From contig CAJUTD010000056.1 in NCBI GenBank assembly GCA_910589635.1, positions 1 to 21,222 of the forward strand: a stretch of 21,222 bases of DNA, read 5' to 3'. Shown one piece after another: positions 1 to 7,093 of this stretch. The notes beneath the pieces are model-generated. The model saw nothing but the letters and a program-made list of their open reading frames with translations, made no database searches and had not been told where the DNA came from. The translations under genes and the position numbers were made by a program. This stretch comes from an uncultured Lachnospiraceae bacterium (GTDB lineage: Bacteria > Bacillota > Clostridia > Lachnospirales > Lachnospiraceae). How positions within the stretch are numbered: the stretch's first letter is position 1; the number at the start of each line of letters is the position of its first letter.

Positions 1-120
1 CCGGACAAGCTCCTGGTATGGCTTCATCAGCTCAGCCTCCCAATCATCCGTCCCCGGAAGATGTTTTACAGGTTTTTCTTTCAGCCGCTCCCTTGCTTTC
101 TCAAAGTTGATTATCCTCAT
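1..120 (-). CDS. Unrecognised protein, N-terminal 40 residues only (runs off the window)
   Basis: An open frame begins at an ATG (complement of 118-120) preceded by an AGGAGG box about 5 bases upstream and stays open to the window edge. The visible peptide starts MRIINFEKARERLKEKP and contains LPGTDDWEAELMKPYQEL. It is charged and probably helical, with no signal peptide or membrane segment. I do not recognise the family. The strong ribosome binding site is the main reason to call it real. The rest of the gene lies to the left of the window. Confidence 0.6.
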   Translation of the reverse strand, partial: MRIINFEKARERLKEKPVKHLPGTDDWEAELMKPYQELVR

Positions 121-240
121 TCCGTTACCTCCTGTTTTTCATCATGATATATTCAGGCACTAAAATAAGCCCACTACCAATCATAGAAATATAATTGATA
201 ATGGACTTGTTCAGATGTCCGAGTATCTAATTATGTATAA

Positions 241-402
241 ATACTGCTTTTCAGCCATTGTCTCTATTATATCTGTTTGTATACTAAAGTATTCAAGCTT
301 GACTGGGTTGTCATGTCTATTGTGATCCTCTGCCTGCTTGCCTGGGGGCTCTACAGTTTATTAAGCAGTCTGGAAAAACGATATTTGAAACGTATGTCTT
401 AA
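241..402 (+). pseudogene. Probable C-terminal remnant of an ABC-transporter inner-membrane permease
   Basis: An open frame bounded by a stop at 238-240 and ending at TAA 400-402 has no start codon with a ribosome binding site. From about 292 it reads as one hydrophobic helix (VVMSIVILCLLAWGLYSLL) followed by a basic tail LEKRYLKRMS. Many binding-protein-dependent ABC permeases of the nitrate/sulfonate/thiamine-precursor type end in this way: a last helix, then an ERR-like basic tail. A perfect-looking terminator follows 24 bases downstream, as expected for the end of a former operon. No ATPase, binding protein or permease core is present. This is family resemblance by eye over about 35 residues, so the identity is tentative. 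Confidence 0.4.
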
Positions 403-420
403 ACACAAAGTAATATATAC

Positions 421-460
421 AAAAGTCCCTATAGAAAGCAAGCTTTCTAAAGGGATTTTT
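421..460 (+). terminator. Intrinsic terminator after the permease remnant (possibly bidirectional)
   Basis: Bases 426-439 pair with 442-455 (14 positions, one A-A mismatch), with GAAAGC/GCTTTC at the tip. TTTTT (456-460) follows and AAAA (421-424) precedes, so it could work on either strand. The following stretch to about 578 shows no gene. Confidence 0.75.
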
Positions 461-578
461 GTGCAATATACCTTTACAAATTTAATGGGTAAACCTTTGG
501 AATTTTAGGTATCAATAAAACGATTTCATAAAAGACTTAGGCAATAACCAGTGTCCTTATGCAGCTTGGAAAAATAGA

Positions 579-607
579 TTGACACACTCATACTTTTCCT
601 GTATCAT
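579..607 (+). promoter_or_regulatory. Sigma-A type promoter for the MATE transporter
   Basis: TTGACA (579-584), a 17-base spacer and TATCAT (602-607) give a near-consensus promoter. The predicted start is about 614, leaving a leader of roughly 215 bases before the MATE start codon. Confidence 0.7.
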
Positions 608-639
608 TATCGTTACTGAAATATTATAATTTTTTATTT

Positions 640-740
640 ATGATAAAAAACGCTGCTCCTTGCCACCGGGTAAGAGTTTTCTGCGTCAGACTTTCCATCG
701 TTAGGTCTTAGAAGATGGGGAGTTTGGCGTTTTTTCTTCT
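640..740 (+). promoter_or_regulatory. Structured leader / candidate attenuator upstream of the MATE gene
   Basis: Between the promoter and the MATE gene, AAAAAACGC (645-653) pairs with GCGTTTTTT (727-735). Inside it CTCC (656-659) pairs with GGAG (719-722) and CCATC (695-699) with GATGG (714-718). The 3' arm ends in a run of six T, so the closed form looks like a terminator inside the leader. An ATG at 640 opens a 23-codon frame through the structure (ends TAG 709-711), but it has no visible ribosome binding site. I could not match the sequence to a known riboswitch class. A regulatory role is inferred from position and shape; it may also simply be a bidirectional terminator or a small RNA. 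Confidence 0.45.
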
Positions 741-831
741 ATCAAAAATTTGTCGCGTAAAATATAAAAGTATCTTTTTGTAAAAGAACAATCATATATA
801 CATTTTTATTTACTTAGGAGGTATCACACCT

Positions 832-2142
832 ATGAAATCCAAAAAACTCTTCCACGAATTTTTACGATATGTAACCTTAAATATCTGCGGTATGATCGGC
901 CTGTCCTGTTATATCCTGGCTGATACTTATTTTATTGCAAAGGGCCTTGGCGCCAACGGCCTGGCAGCCTTAAACCTTGCCATTCCGGTTTACAGTTTCA
1001 TTCACGGCAGCGGCTTAATGCTGGGGATGGGCGGCGCAACAAAATATACGATTTTCCGAGGACAACAGAAACAGGAATATGCAGACAAGACGTTTTCTAA
1101 CATGCTATGCCTTACTGCAATTTTCGCTGCTGTTTTCCTGTTCATGGGCATTTTTCTCGCCGAAGCTCTCACAACTGCCTTAGGGGCTGACAGTGAAATT
1201 TTTACCATGACAAAAACATATCTGCAAATCCTTTTGATTTTTGCCCCTGCCTTCCTATTGAATAATGTCCTTCTCTGCTTTGTGAGGAATGACGGCAATC
1301 CAAGGCTCTCTATGACCGCTATGCTCATCGGCAGCCTGGCAAACATCGTATTGGACTATATTCTCATATTTCCGCTGGATATGGGCATTCTGGGGGCTGT
1401 GTTGGCGACTGGGCTCGCTCCTGCCATAAGTATGTGCATTCTGTCAAAACATTGGATTACAAAACAGAATCATTTCCACATCCGAAAGCTGCAATTGTCT
1501 GCGGATTTAACGAAAACAACCCTCTCCCTGGGGCTCCCTTCACTGATTACAGAAATTGCCTCCGGAATTGTAATGATTGCTTTCAATTTCATCATCCTCG
1601 GGTTGCTGGGAAATATTGGCGTCGCCGCCTACGGCATTGTCGCCAACCTGTCGCTTGTCGTCATTTCAATTTATACGGGAATTGCACAGGGAACACAGCC
1701 GATTACCAGTCGTGCTTACGGATTGGGAAACAGAGATGAGATTACAAAAATCCTTAAATACGCCACCGTCACTATCACATTGATATCTGTCTGTATTTAC
1801 GTTTTATTTGTGTTAAGTAACAGTTTCATCGTTGGTATTTTTAACAGCGCGCAGGACACATATCTACAGCGAATTGCCGAAACGGGGCTTATCCTATATT
1901 TTACCGCCATCCCTTTTGTCGGCTTTAACATCGTGCTGTCCACACACTTTACCTCCATCGAAAAAGCGCTGCCAGCGCAGGCCCTTTCTCTGACACGGGG
2001 ACTTTTCTTAATCGTACCGATAGCATTCGTTCTCGCCTATTTCTTTGGAATGACAGGTGTATGGCTGTCATACCCGATTACAGAATGCACCGTCTCCGTT
2101 CTGGGAGTGATACTGTATCAGAAATTTGGCAGAGTACGCTAA
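832..2142 (+). CDS. MATE family multidrug/cation antiporter (MepA-like)
   Basis: The 436-residue product is an integral membrane protein with about twelve hydrophobic segments, the length and topology of MATE (multi-antimicrobial extrusion) transporters. These export cationic drugs or metabolites in exchange for Na+ or H+. Family-like features include LADTYFIAKGLGANGLAALNL near the N-terminus, the loop RNDGNPRLSM after helix 4, and GIAQGTQPITSRAYGLGN at the start of the second half, which match the duplicated MATE core. The start is fixed by an AGGAGG box 9 bases before the ATG at 832. It is a single-gene unit behind its own promoter and a long structured leader, so expression may be controlled by attenuation. 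Substrate cannot be read from sequence. Assignment to the family is firm; the MepA-like subgroup is by resemblance. Confidence 0.92.
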   Translation: MKSKKLFHEFLRYVTLNICGMIGLSCYILADTYFIAKGLGANGLAALNLAIPVYSFIHGSGLMLGMGGATKYTIFRGQQKQEYADKTFSNMLCLTAIFAAVFLFMGIFLAEALTTALGADSEIFTMTKTYLQILLIFAPAFLLNNVLLCFVRNDGNPRLSMTAMLIGSLANIVLDYILIFPLDMGILGAVLATGLAPAISMCILSKHWITKQNHFHIRKLQLSADLTKTTLSLGLPSLITEIASGIVMIAFNFIILGLLGNIGVAAYGIVANLSLVVISIYTGIAQGTQPITSRAYGLGNRDEITKILKYATVTITLISVCIYVLFVLSNSFIVGIFNSAQDTYLQRIAETGLILYFTAIPFVGFNIVLSTHFTSIEKALPAQALSLTRGLFLIVPIAFVLAYFFGMTGVWLSYPITECTVSVLGVILYQKFGRVR

Positions 2143-2226
2143 AAAAGCTGCTGCATAAGATATTCCCATTCAGGATATGACGGTAAACGTTTCCTATCCC
2201 GTTTGCAAAATTCTCAATGCGGCAGC
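2141..2226 (-). terminator. Terminator of the SCP2 gene, between convergent genes
   Basis: GCTGCTGCAT (2147-2156) pairs perfectly (one G-T) with ATGCGGCAGC (2217-2226). The roughly 60-base loop contains smaller inverted repeats. Read on the minus strand the stem is followed by six T (2146-2141), which overlap the MATE stop codon. This suits termination of the SCP2 transcript. On the plus strand it may also end the MATE transcript, though no T run follows. Confidence 0.55.
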
Positions 2227-2254
2227 CCTCTTAGATGGCAATTTATATTCTATT

Positions 2255-2626
2255 TTATTTCTTCTTGTCGGACTTTTTATCAGCCTTCTTATCCGCTTTC
2301 TTCTTGCCGTCAATCATGCCCTTCAGCTTCAATGCCTTATCAATATTTCCTTCCACCTTGAGCTTCTTCATGGTAACTGCAAAAACCGGATCTAATTTCC
2401 CTTCCGCAATCTTCATCAGGTTTTCTGCGGAAGCCGTAAATGTAGCGTCTCTGTCATGATAATCATAAGGTTCCACATAAAGCTTGCCATCTTTTACTTC
2501 CACATAAAAGATTCCCTCCGCTTCCCCTGTGATGTTGAACTGATATGCCAAATGCTCCGTGATACCTGAAACATCCGCATCCATAAATTTCTCTTTTACC
2601 TTTGCAAAAAATTCTTCATATGTCAT
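2255..2626 (-). CDS. SCP2 sterol-binding domain protein
   Basis: This 123-residue soluble protein consists of one SCP2-like lipid-binding fold plus a lysine-rich tail (KKKADKKADKKSDKKK). The typical pattern is present: an amphipathic N-terminal helix, a beta sheet with GIFYVEVKDGKLYVEPYDY, then ATFTASAENLMKIAEGKLDPVFAVTMKKLKVEGN, which is the conserved region of bacterial SCP2 proteins. These proteins bind hydrophobic ligands; a physiological role in Clostridia is not established. The start is supported by a GGAGGAA box 7 bases upstream. It has its own promoter and lies downstream of the ABC permease, so its placement says little about function. The polybasic tail could bind anionic lipids or nucleic acid, which is an inference. 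Confidence 0.85.
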   Translation of the reverse strand: MTYEEFFAKVKEKFMDADVSGITEHLAYQFNITGEAEGIFYVEVKDGKLYVEPYDYHDRDATFTASAENLMKIAEGKLDPVFAVTMKKLKVEGNIDKALKLKGMIDGKKKADKKADKKSDKKK

Positions 2627-2648
2627 CTTCCATTCCTCCTTATTTCAT

Positions 2649-2677
2649 AGAATACCACCAATCGTAGACAAGGTCAA
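2649..2677 (-). promoter_or_regulatory. Promoter of the SCP2 gene
   Basis: On the minus strand TTGACC (2677-2672), a 17-base spacer and TATTCT (2654-2649) precede the start codon by about 22 bases. It shows the SCP2 gene is transcribed separately from the ABC operon upstream. No convincing terminator separates the two, so read-through is also possible. Confidence 0.65.
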
Positions 2678-2711
2678 TGACTTTTTGTAGTACTTTAAAG
2701 TGATAAAGTTA

Positions 2712-3926
2712 TCATCCCGCATACCGCAACGCATCAATTGGCTTTTTATTGGCAGCTTTATTAGCTGGATATAGCCCGAACACAATACCAATCACAGCAG
2801 AAAATGCTACTGCCAGCAACGCTACACGCACATTCATGGTTACGCTCAGTGCAGAGCCCATAATATTTCCAATCACCTGTAGTGCTGCCCAGGAACATAT
2901 GATTCCTATCAAACATCCAGAGAGGCTCACAATCACTGCCTCCAGAAGAAATTGCAGCATGATGCTGCTCTTACCCGCCCCTATGGCTTTGCGTATGCCG
3001 ATCTCTTTCGTGCGCTCCGTCACAGACACGAGCATAATGTTCATAATCCCAATCCCACCGACTAACAGGGAGATCGCCGCAATTCCACCCAACATCATAG
3101 ACATGGTATTGCTGGTCTTTGCCATCGCCTCCATCACCTCAGACTGATTTTGAACATCAAATGCATCCTCATCATTGCCAAAACGTGCAAGAAGAATTTC
3201 CTCCAATTTCATTTGTGCCAAATCCATAGAATCCTCATCCGCAGAAGATACATAAAACTGTGAAATTTCAAGGACATTGTCTGTAATCTGTCCCAATGTC
3301 GTGTAGGGGACATATCCCTCCAGCACGACTGTCTCTGAACTGTCGTCACTGCTCCTGATTGCCATGGCAGAGGAGGGCGATGCTGACTCCTCGGACAGCA
3401 CGCCTGTCACCAGAAATGCTCTCCCATCCAGCGACAAACTTTCTCCCACTACATCTGCCCTCCCAAAAAGTTCTACCGCTGTATCATAAGAAAGTACAAT
3501 CACATTGGAGCGGTTTTGCAAATCCACCTGCTTTAATATCCTACCGGCACGTAAATCCATATTCATAATCGCAAAATATCCGCCGCTGGTCCCATACACA
3601 TTCAGCGAATTATTGATATACTCTGTCTTAGCAGTTACACTTGCCCTGCCCACCGGAGCCGCATCTGCAAATTCCTCTTCTGCGAACAACTCCAAAAATT
3701 CATTATACTTCAAGGGATTTTCTTTATTATCTGAAATCCGTACGCTAAGATAATTGCTGCCCATGCCGGCAATCTGTTCAGCAACAGAATTTCCCGCGCC
3801 ATCTGCAAGCGATACCAGAATAATTAACGCCGCCACTCCAATGATAATCCCTAACATCGTGAGAAAGGTACGCATTTTATTGGCGCAGACTGCGTTCCAT
3901 GCCATCTTACCTGTCTGAATTACCAT
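2712..3926 (-). CDS. MacB/FtsX-type ABC transporter permease
   Basis: This is the membrane subunit of a tripartite-like ABC exporter. The chosen start (complement of 3924-3926, MVIQTGKMAWNAV) gives 404 residues. It has a GGAGGG box 5 bases upstream and overlaps the ATPase gene by 20 bases; the frame extends further upstream, but that part lies inside the ATPase. The layout is classical MacB: one N-terminal helix (MRTFLTMLGIIIGVAALIIL), a large extracellular MacB_PCD domain (about 45-275), then three C-terminal helices with the FtsX signature SVTERTKEIGIRKAIGA and the end motif GLYPANKAANKKPIDALR. It partners with the ATPase and adaptor encoded just upstream. By analogy with YknZ and MacB it would export peptides or macrocyclic compounds, or protect against them. 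Substrate unknown. Confidence 0.92.
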   Translation of the reverse strand: MVIQTGKMAWNAVCANKMRTFLTMLGIIIGVAALIILVSLADGAGNSVAEQIAGMGSNYLSVRISDNKENPLKYNEFLELFAEEEFADAAPVGRASVTAKTEYINNSLNVYGTSGGYFAIMNMDLRAGRILKQVDLQNRSNVIVLSYDTAVELFGRADVVGESLSLDGRAFLVTGVLSEESASPSSAMAIRSSDDSSETVVLEGYVPYTTLGQITDNVLEISQFYVSSADEDSMDLAQMKLEEILLARFGNDEDAFDVQNQSEVMEAMAKTSNTMSMMLGGIAAISLLVGGIGIMNIMLVSVTERTKEIGIRKAIGAGKSSIMLQFLLEAVIVSLSGCLIGIICSWAALQVIGNIMGSALSVTMNVRVALLAVAFSAVIGIVFGLYPANKAANKKPIDALRYAG

Positions 3927-4638
3927 CCTTTCCCTCCTTTTCCTGCCCATTATAAACATTTGTTCTATCTTTTTCCACTTCCGTAACCATACCGTCCCGA
4001 ATATGAATCTTGCGTTCTGCCTCCCCAGCAACCTCGTTATCGTGCGTAATCAATACAATTGTATTTCCCGCTGCATGAAGTTCATGGAATAATCCCATAA
4101 TCTCCTGCCCTGTCCGGGTATCCAGATTTCCGGTGGGTTCATCGGCAAGAAACAACGAGGGCGTCGTCACCAGGGCCCGGGCAATTGCCACTCTCTGCTG
4201 CTGCCCCCCGGACAATTGCGCGGGAAGGTGTTTCCTGCGGCCGGAAAGCTCTACCTGCTCCAACGCCTTACACACCCTGTGCTTACGCTCCTGCGCAGAA
4301 AGTCCCTGATAAATCAGCGGCAGTTCTACATTTTCCTCCGCAGTAAGCCGCGGCAGCAGGTTGAAATTCTGAAAAATAAAACCAATTTTACGGTTACGTA
4401 TTTTTGCCAGTTCCCTTTCGGAGTAATGTTCAACAGATATTCCATCCAGAATATAATCTCCCTCGTCCGCCACATCCAGACAGCCGATAATATTCATCAT
4501 TGTAGATTTACCGCTGCCCGAAGGTCCTACAATACTGACAAATTCCCCACGCTGTATCTCCATACTGGCATGATCTAAGGCATAAACCTTATCATTTCCC
4601 ATCTCATATATTTTGGAAACCTCCTGTAACTGAATCAT
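3907..4638 (-). CDS. MacB/LolD-type ABC transporter ATP-binding protein
   Basis: The 243-residue nucleotide-binding subunit powers the exporter. All ATPase motifs are intact: Walker A GPSGSGKST (38-46), Q-loop Q90 (FIFQNFNLLPRLTA), signature LSGGQQQR (142-149), Walker B LFLADEPTGNLD (162-173) and H-loop H199 in THD. The NLLPRLTAEENVELPLIY segment is typical of the MacB/LolD/YknY group. The start is set by AGGAGG about 5 bases upstream, 11 bases after the adaptor stop, and its 3' end overlaps the permease start, so adaptor, ATPase and permease are translationally linked. The last 25 residues or so are hydrophilic and Lys/Asp/Glu-rich, slightly longer than usual. Confidence 0.96.
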   Translation of the reverse strand: MIQLQEVSKIYEMGNDKVYALDHASMEIQRGEFVSIVGPSGSGKSTMMNIIGCLDVADEGDYILDGISVEHYSERELAKIRNRKIGFIFQNFNLLPRLTAEENVELPLIYQGLSAQERKHRVCKALEQVELSGRRKHLPAQLSGGQQQRVAIARALVTTPSLFLADEPTGNLDTRTGQEIMGLFHELHAAGNTIVLITHDNEVAGEAERKIHIRDGMVTEVEKDRTNVYNGQEKEGKDGNSDR

Positions 4639-4649
4639 ATCCTTCCTCC

Positions 4650-7070
4650 TTATTGCCGGTTGCCAGATGTTCCACTGCCTGACGTTTCACTGCTTTCATG
4701 CCTTTTGCCGCCCGGCATTTCACCCCCAGGCATTCCACCACTTGGCATTTGACCGCCTCCGGGCATTCCGCCGCCCCCAGGCATATCTCCCATATTTCCA
4801 AACCCCTTAGAATTTCTCTCACCAGAAACATTTCCAACCCGCTGGTAATAAACCTTATCACCCTCAGACAAGCCTTCTGTAATCTCCACCGTGCTGCCAT
4901 CTGACAGGCCAGTAGTCACTTCCTGCTCACCGCCAAGGTTCCCATCACTATCCGCCTGTGTATATACAAATACTTTTGCGCCGCGCTCCTGGAGGGCATT
5001 GACCGGGATTGTCACGACATTTTCCTGCTTTTCAACTGTGATTGTAGCAGAGGCATTCATTCCCTCTTTCATACGCTCGTCCCCAGGTATTTCCACCTCT
5101 ACCGTATACTTTGCCACGCCGCCGCTGGAGCTGCCGGCAGAACTTCCCACTTTCGTCACAGTTCCTGCAAAGGTCTCATCCTCGATGGCGTCCAAAGTAA
5201 CTTCAGCCTGCTGTCCCTGCGAGACGGAATTGATATCCAACTCATCTACATTTACGGATAATACCATAGTATCTGACGATGCGATTGTAAATGCAGCAAC
5301 CTCACTGTCAGAACCTGCGTTCTCCACACTAGCGCTTTGGCTGCTCTCTTGGCTGCTGTTCTGTGAAGAGGAAGCGCTGGCTGCTATCAGGCTCACATTC
5401 TGCCCCCCACTTGCTGATGAGCTTCCCGCTCCACCGGCGTTTCCCGCTACTGCTTCATTTCCTGTATTGTTTCCGCCTGCCCTTTCACTTTCTCCCTCTG
5501 CTTCTGCATTCTTACTGTTTTCTTCCTCTCCTTCCTTCCCATTCTTATCACCTTGTGTGTCTCCTGTTTTATTACTTTTATTCCCTCCTTCTGTGCCGTC
5601 ATCATTATCCTTTTTGGTATCTTCTTTCTGAGAATTTTGTTTTTCTGCCGCTGTAAAAGGATATGTAATACAAAAACTTAACTCTTTACCATCAGACGCC
5701 ACAGACAAGCCGGATAAAACCCCTGTTTTAACTTGAGCAACGCTGCTGTCTGTAAACAGATATCCTTCTCCTGCCGCTAATGTCACATACGCCTGGTAGG
5801 AAGTTTCCGCTGCAAATTTCTTATCTCCTGGTTTCCAGGAAATCTTCCCTTGATAACTCCCATCCTCCGCACACAGTGTTGTCTGTGGCGTGCTCCCCGT
5901 CTTCGGTGGTTCCATTACTAAAATTTTTTGATTAGCATTGCCGGTATCTGTAATTTCCAGTGAGAGAACTTTTTCTTCTTTTGCCGCATCTTGTGGCTCC
6001 TGCACACTTTCTTCCGTCGCATCTGCACTTTCCGATGACGGTGCGCTCCCAATACTTATTACTTCTTGTTTTGATAGTTCCGTGCCCTCCGCTACTGTTG
6101 CCGTCTGCTTCGCTATCCCTGCGCTCCCCACCAGAGCGACAGCCTTCTTAGATAATTCTGCACTTCCCGCTACTGTTGCCACATATCCCGATGCTTCCGT
6201 TTTTCCCACTACTGTAGCTGCACTCTGGGAACCCTGTATATCTTCTTCCTCGTCTGTGCTGCCCTCCGCCGAGATATTGACAGACTTTATAATTCCATCT
6301 GTCTCAGCAGTGATGACGCCGCTCTTTGACAATGCAATCAGGTTCTGTAACTTTTGCGCCAATTCTTTTCTGCTCGCCATCTGCTCCTGGTACTCCAGGC
6401 TTTGCCCAGCAGTGGCAACCTTCAAAAGTGTAGTCCCTGCGTAAACATTCTCCCCCTCGGATACGCAGATTTCCTCAACCGTGCCCGAAGCAGCAGTAAC
6501 AGCTAGTTCATCTTCCTCTTCTTCTCCATCTGCACTACCGTCAATAGACAAAATCAGCAAGGCCCCCTGCTCCATCATACAATCTGAAATGTCCTGTCCC
6601 TCTTGCACATAAATTTTCTTAACGGTCCCCTCTGTCTTTGCCGTTACAGACTGGCTGTCTGTATCATCTTTACTGTCATCTATTTGTTCGTCCAGTTCAT
6701 CCAGTTCATCCTGAACATCTTCCATGGCCCTAAGTACTGATACTTGGTTGACCACAGCAAGTACGTCTCCTTTGGATACATACTCATTTTCTTCCACGTT
6801 TACTGTATCCACAACAATACCGGAAGGGATGGTAATTGATGTCCCTTCTTCATATTGCAAATTTCCGGTTCCCACGATTGTGTCAGAAATCGTTCCTATT
6901 TGTGCCTGCACTTCCTGAATAGGTACATCTTGAGCGACTGCATGCCCTCCCTGTATTCCTCCCCAATAATAGATGCCTAGAGATGACAACCCAATTGCTG
7001 CAACACCTCCAACTAGACAAACAGCCTTTTTCTTTTTCGTCATTTGATGCCATTTTCCCGCTTTTCTCAT
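4650..7070 (-). CDS. Very long HlyD/MacA-family membrane-fusion (adaptor) protein
   Basis: This extracytoplasmic adaptor of the ABC exporter has 806 residues, against roughly 350-450 usual for YknX/MacA proteins. Order: short basic N-terminus and membrane helix (16-35); lipoyl/barrel-sandwich half-motifs near 60-110, 143-176, 190-219 and 252-272; a very short helical hairpin (224-250) instead of the long TolC-reaching one; a valine/alanine-rich repeat stretch (about 285-350); an Ig-like module (about 365-470); a Ser/Asn/Gly/Glu-rich linker (about 475-594); the beta-barrel and membrane-proximal domain (595-746); and a tail with five MPGG/MPSG units (about 760-790). The start has AGGAGG 8 bases upstream. 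It sits 23 bases after the lipoprotein and 11 before the ATPase. The family call is firm; the function of the insert is unknown. Confidence 0.9.
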   Translation of the reverse strand: MRKAGKWHQMTKKKKAVCLVGGVAAIGLSSLGIYYWGGIQGGHAVAQDVPIQEVQAQIGTISDTIVGTGNLQYEEGTSITIPSGIVVDTVNVEENEYVSKGDVLAVVNQVSVLRAMEDVQDELDELDEQIDDSKDDTDSQSVTAKTEGTVKKIYVQEGQDISDCMMEQGALLILSIDGSADGEEEEDELAVTAASGTVEEICVSEGENVYAGTTLLKVATAGQSLEYQEQMASRKELAQKLQNLIALSKSGVITAETDGIIKSVNISAEGSTDEEEDIQGSQSAATVVGKTEASGYVATVAGSAELSKKAVALVGSAGIAKQTATVAEGTELSKQEVISIGSAPSSESADATEESVQEPQDAAKEEKVLSLEITDTGNANQKILVMEPPKTGSTPQTTLCAEDGSYQGKISWKPGDKKFAAETSYQAYVTLAAGEGYLFTDSSVAQVKTGVLSGLSVASDGKELSFCITYPFTAAEKQNSQKEDTKKDNDDGTEGGNKSNKTGDTQGDKNGKEGEEENSKNAEAEGESERAGGNNTGNEAVAGNAGGAGSSSASGGQNVSLIAASASSSQNSSQESSQSASVENAGSDSEVAAFTIASSDTMVLSVNVDELDINSVSQGQQAEVTLDAIEDETFAGTVTKVGSSAGSSSGGVAKYTVEVEIPGDERMKEGMNASATITVEKQENVVTIPVNALQERGAKVFVYTQADSDGNLGGEQEVTTGLSDGSTVEITEGLSEGDKVYYQRVGNVSGERNSKGFGNMGDMPGGGGMPGGGQMPSGGMPGGEMPGGKRHESSETSGSGTSGNRQ

Positions 7071-7093
7071 GCCTGTTTCCTCCTCTTTCTCCC

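Noticed and set aside
1002..1346. 114-residue open frame on the minus strand inside the MATE gene
   Set aside because: It lies opposite an intact transporter gene, has no ribosome binding site and shows no domain; it is an antisense shadow.
3927..4031. 35-residue N-terminal extension of the ABC permease
   Set aside because: It lies entirely within the ATPase gene in another frame and lacks a ribosome binding site; MacB-type permeases begin just before the first helix.
4891..5631. 246-residue open frame on the plus strand opposite the adaptor gene
   Set aside because: It is Ser/Pro/Leu-rich as expected from the antisense of the low-complexity Ser/Gly/Glu linker, with no start signal.
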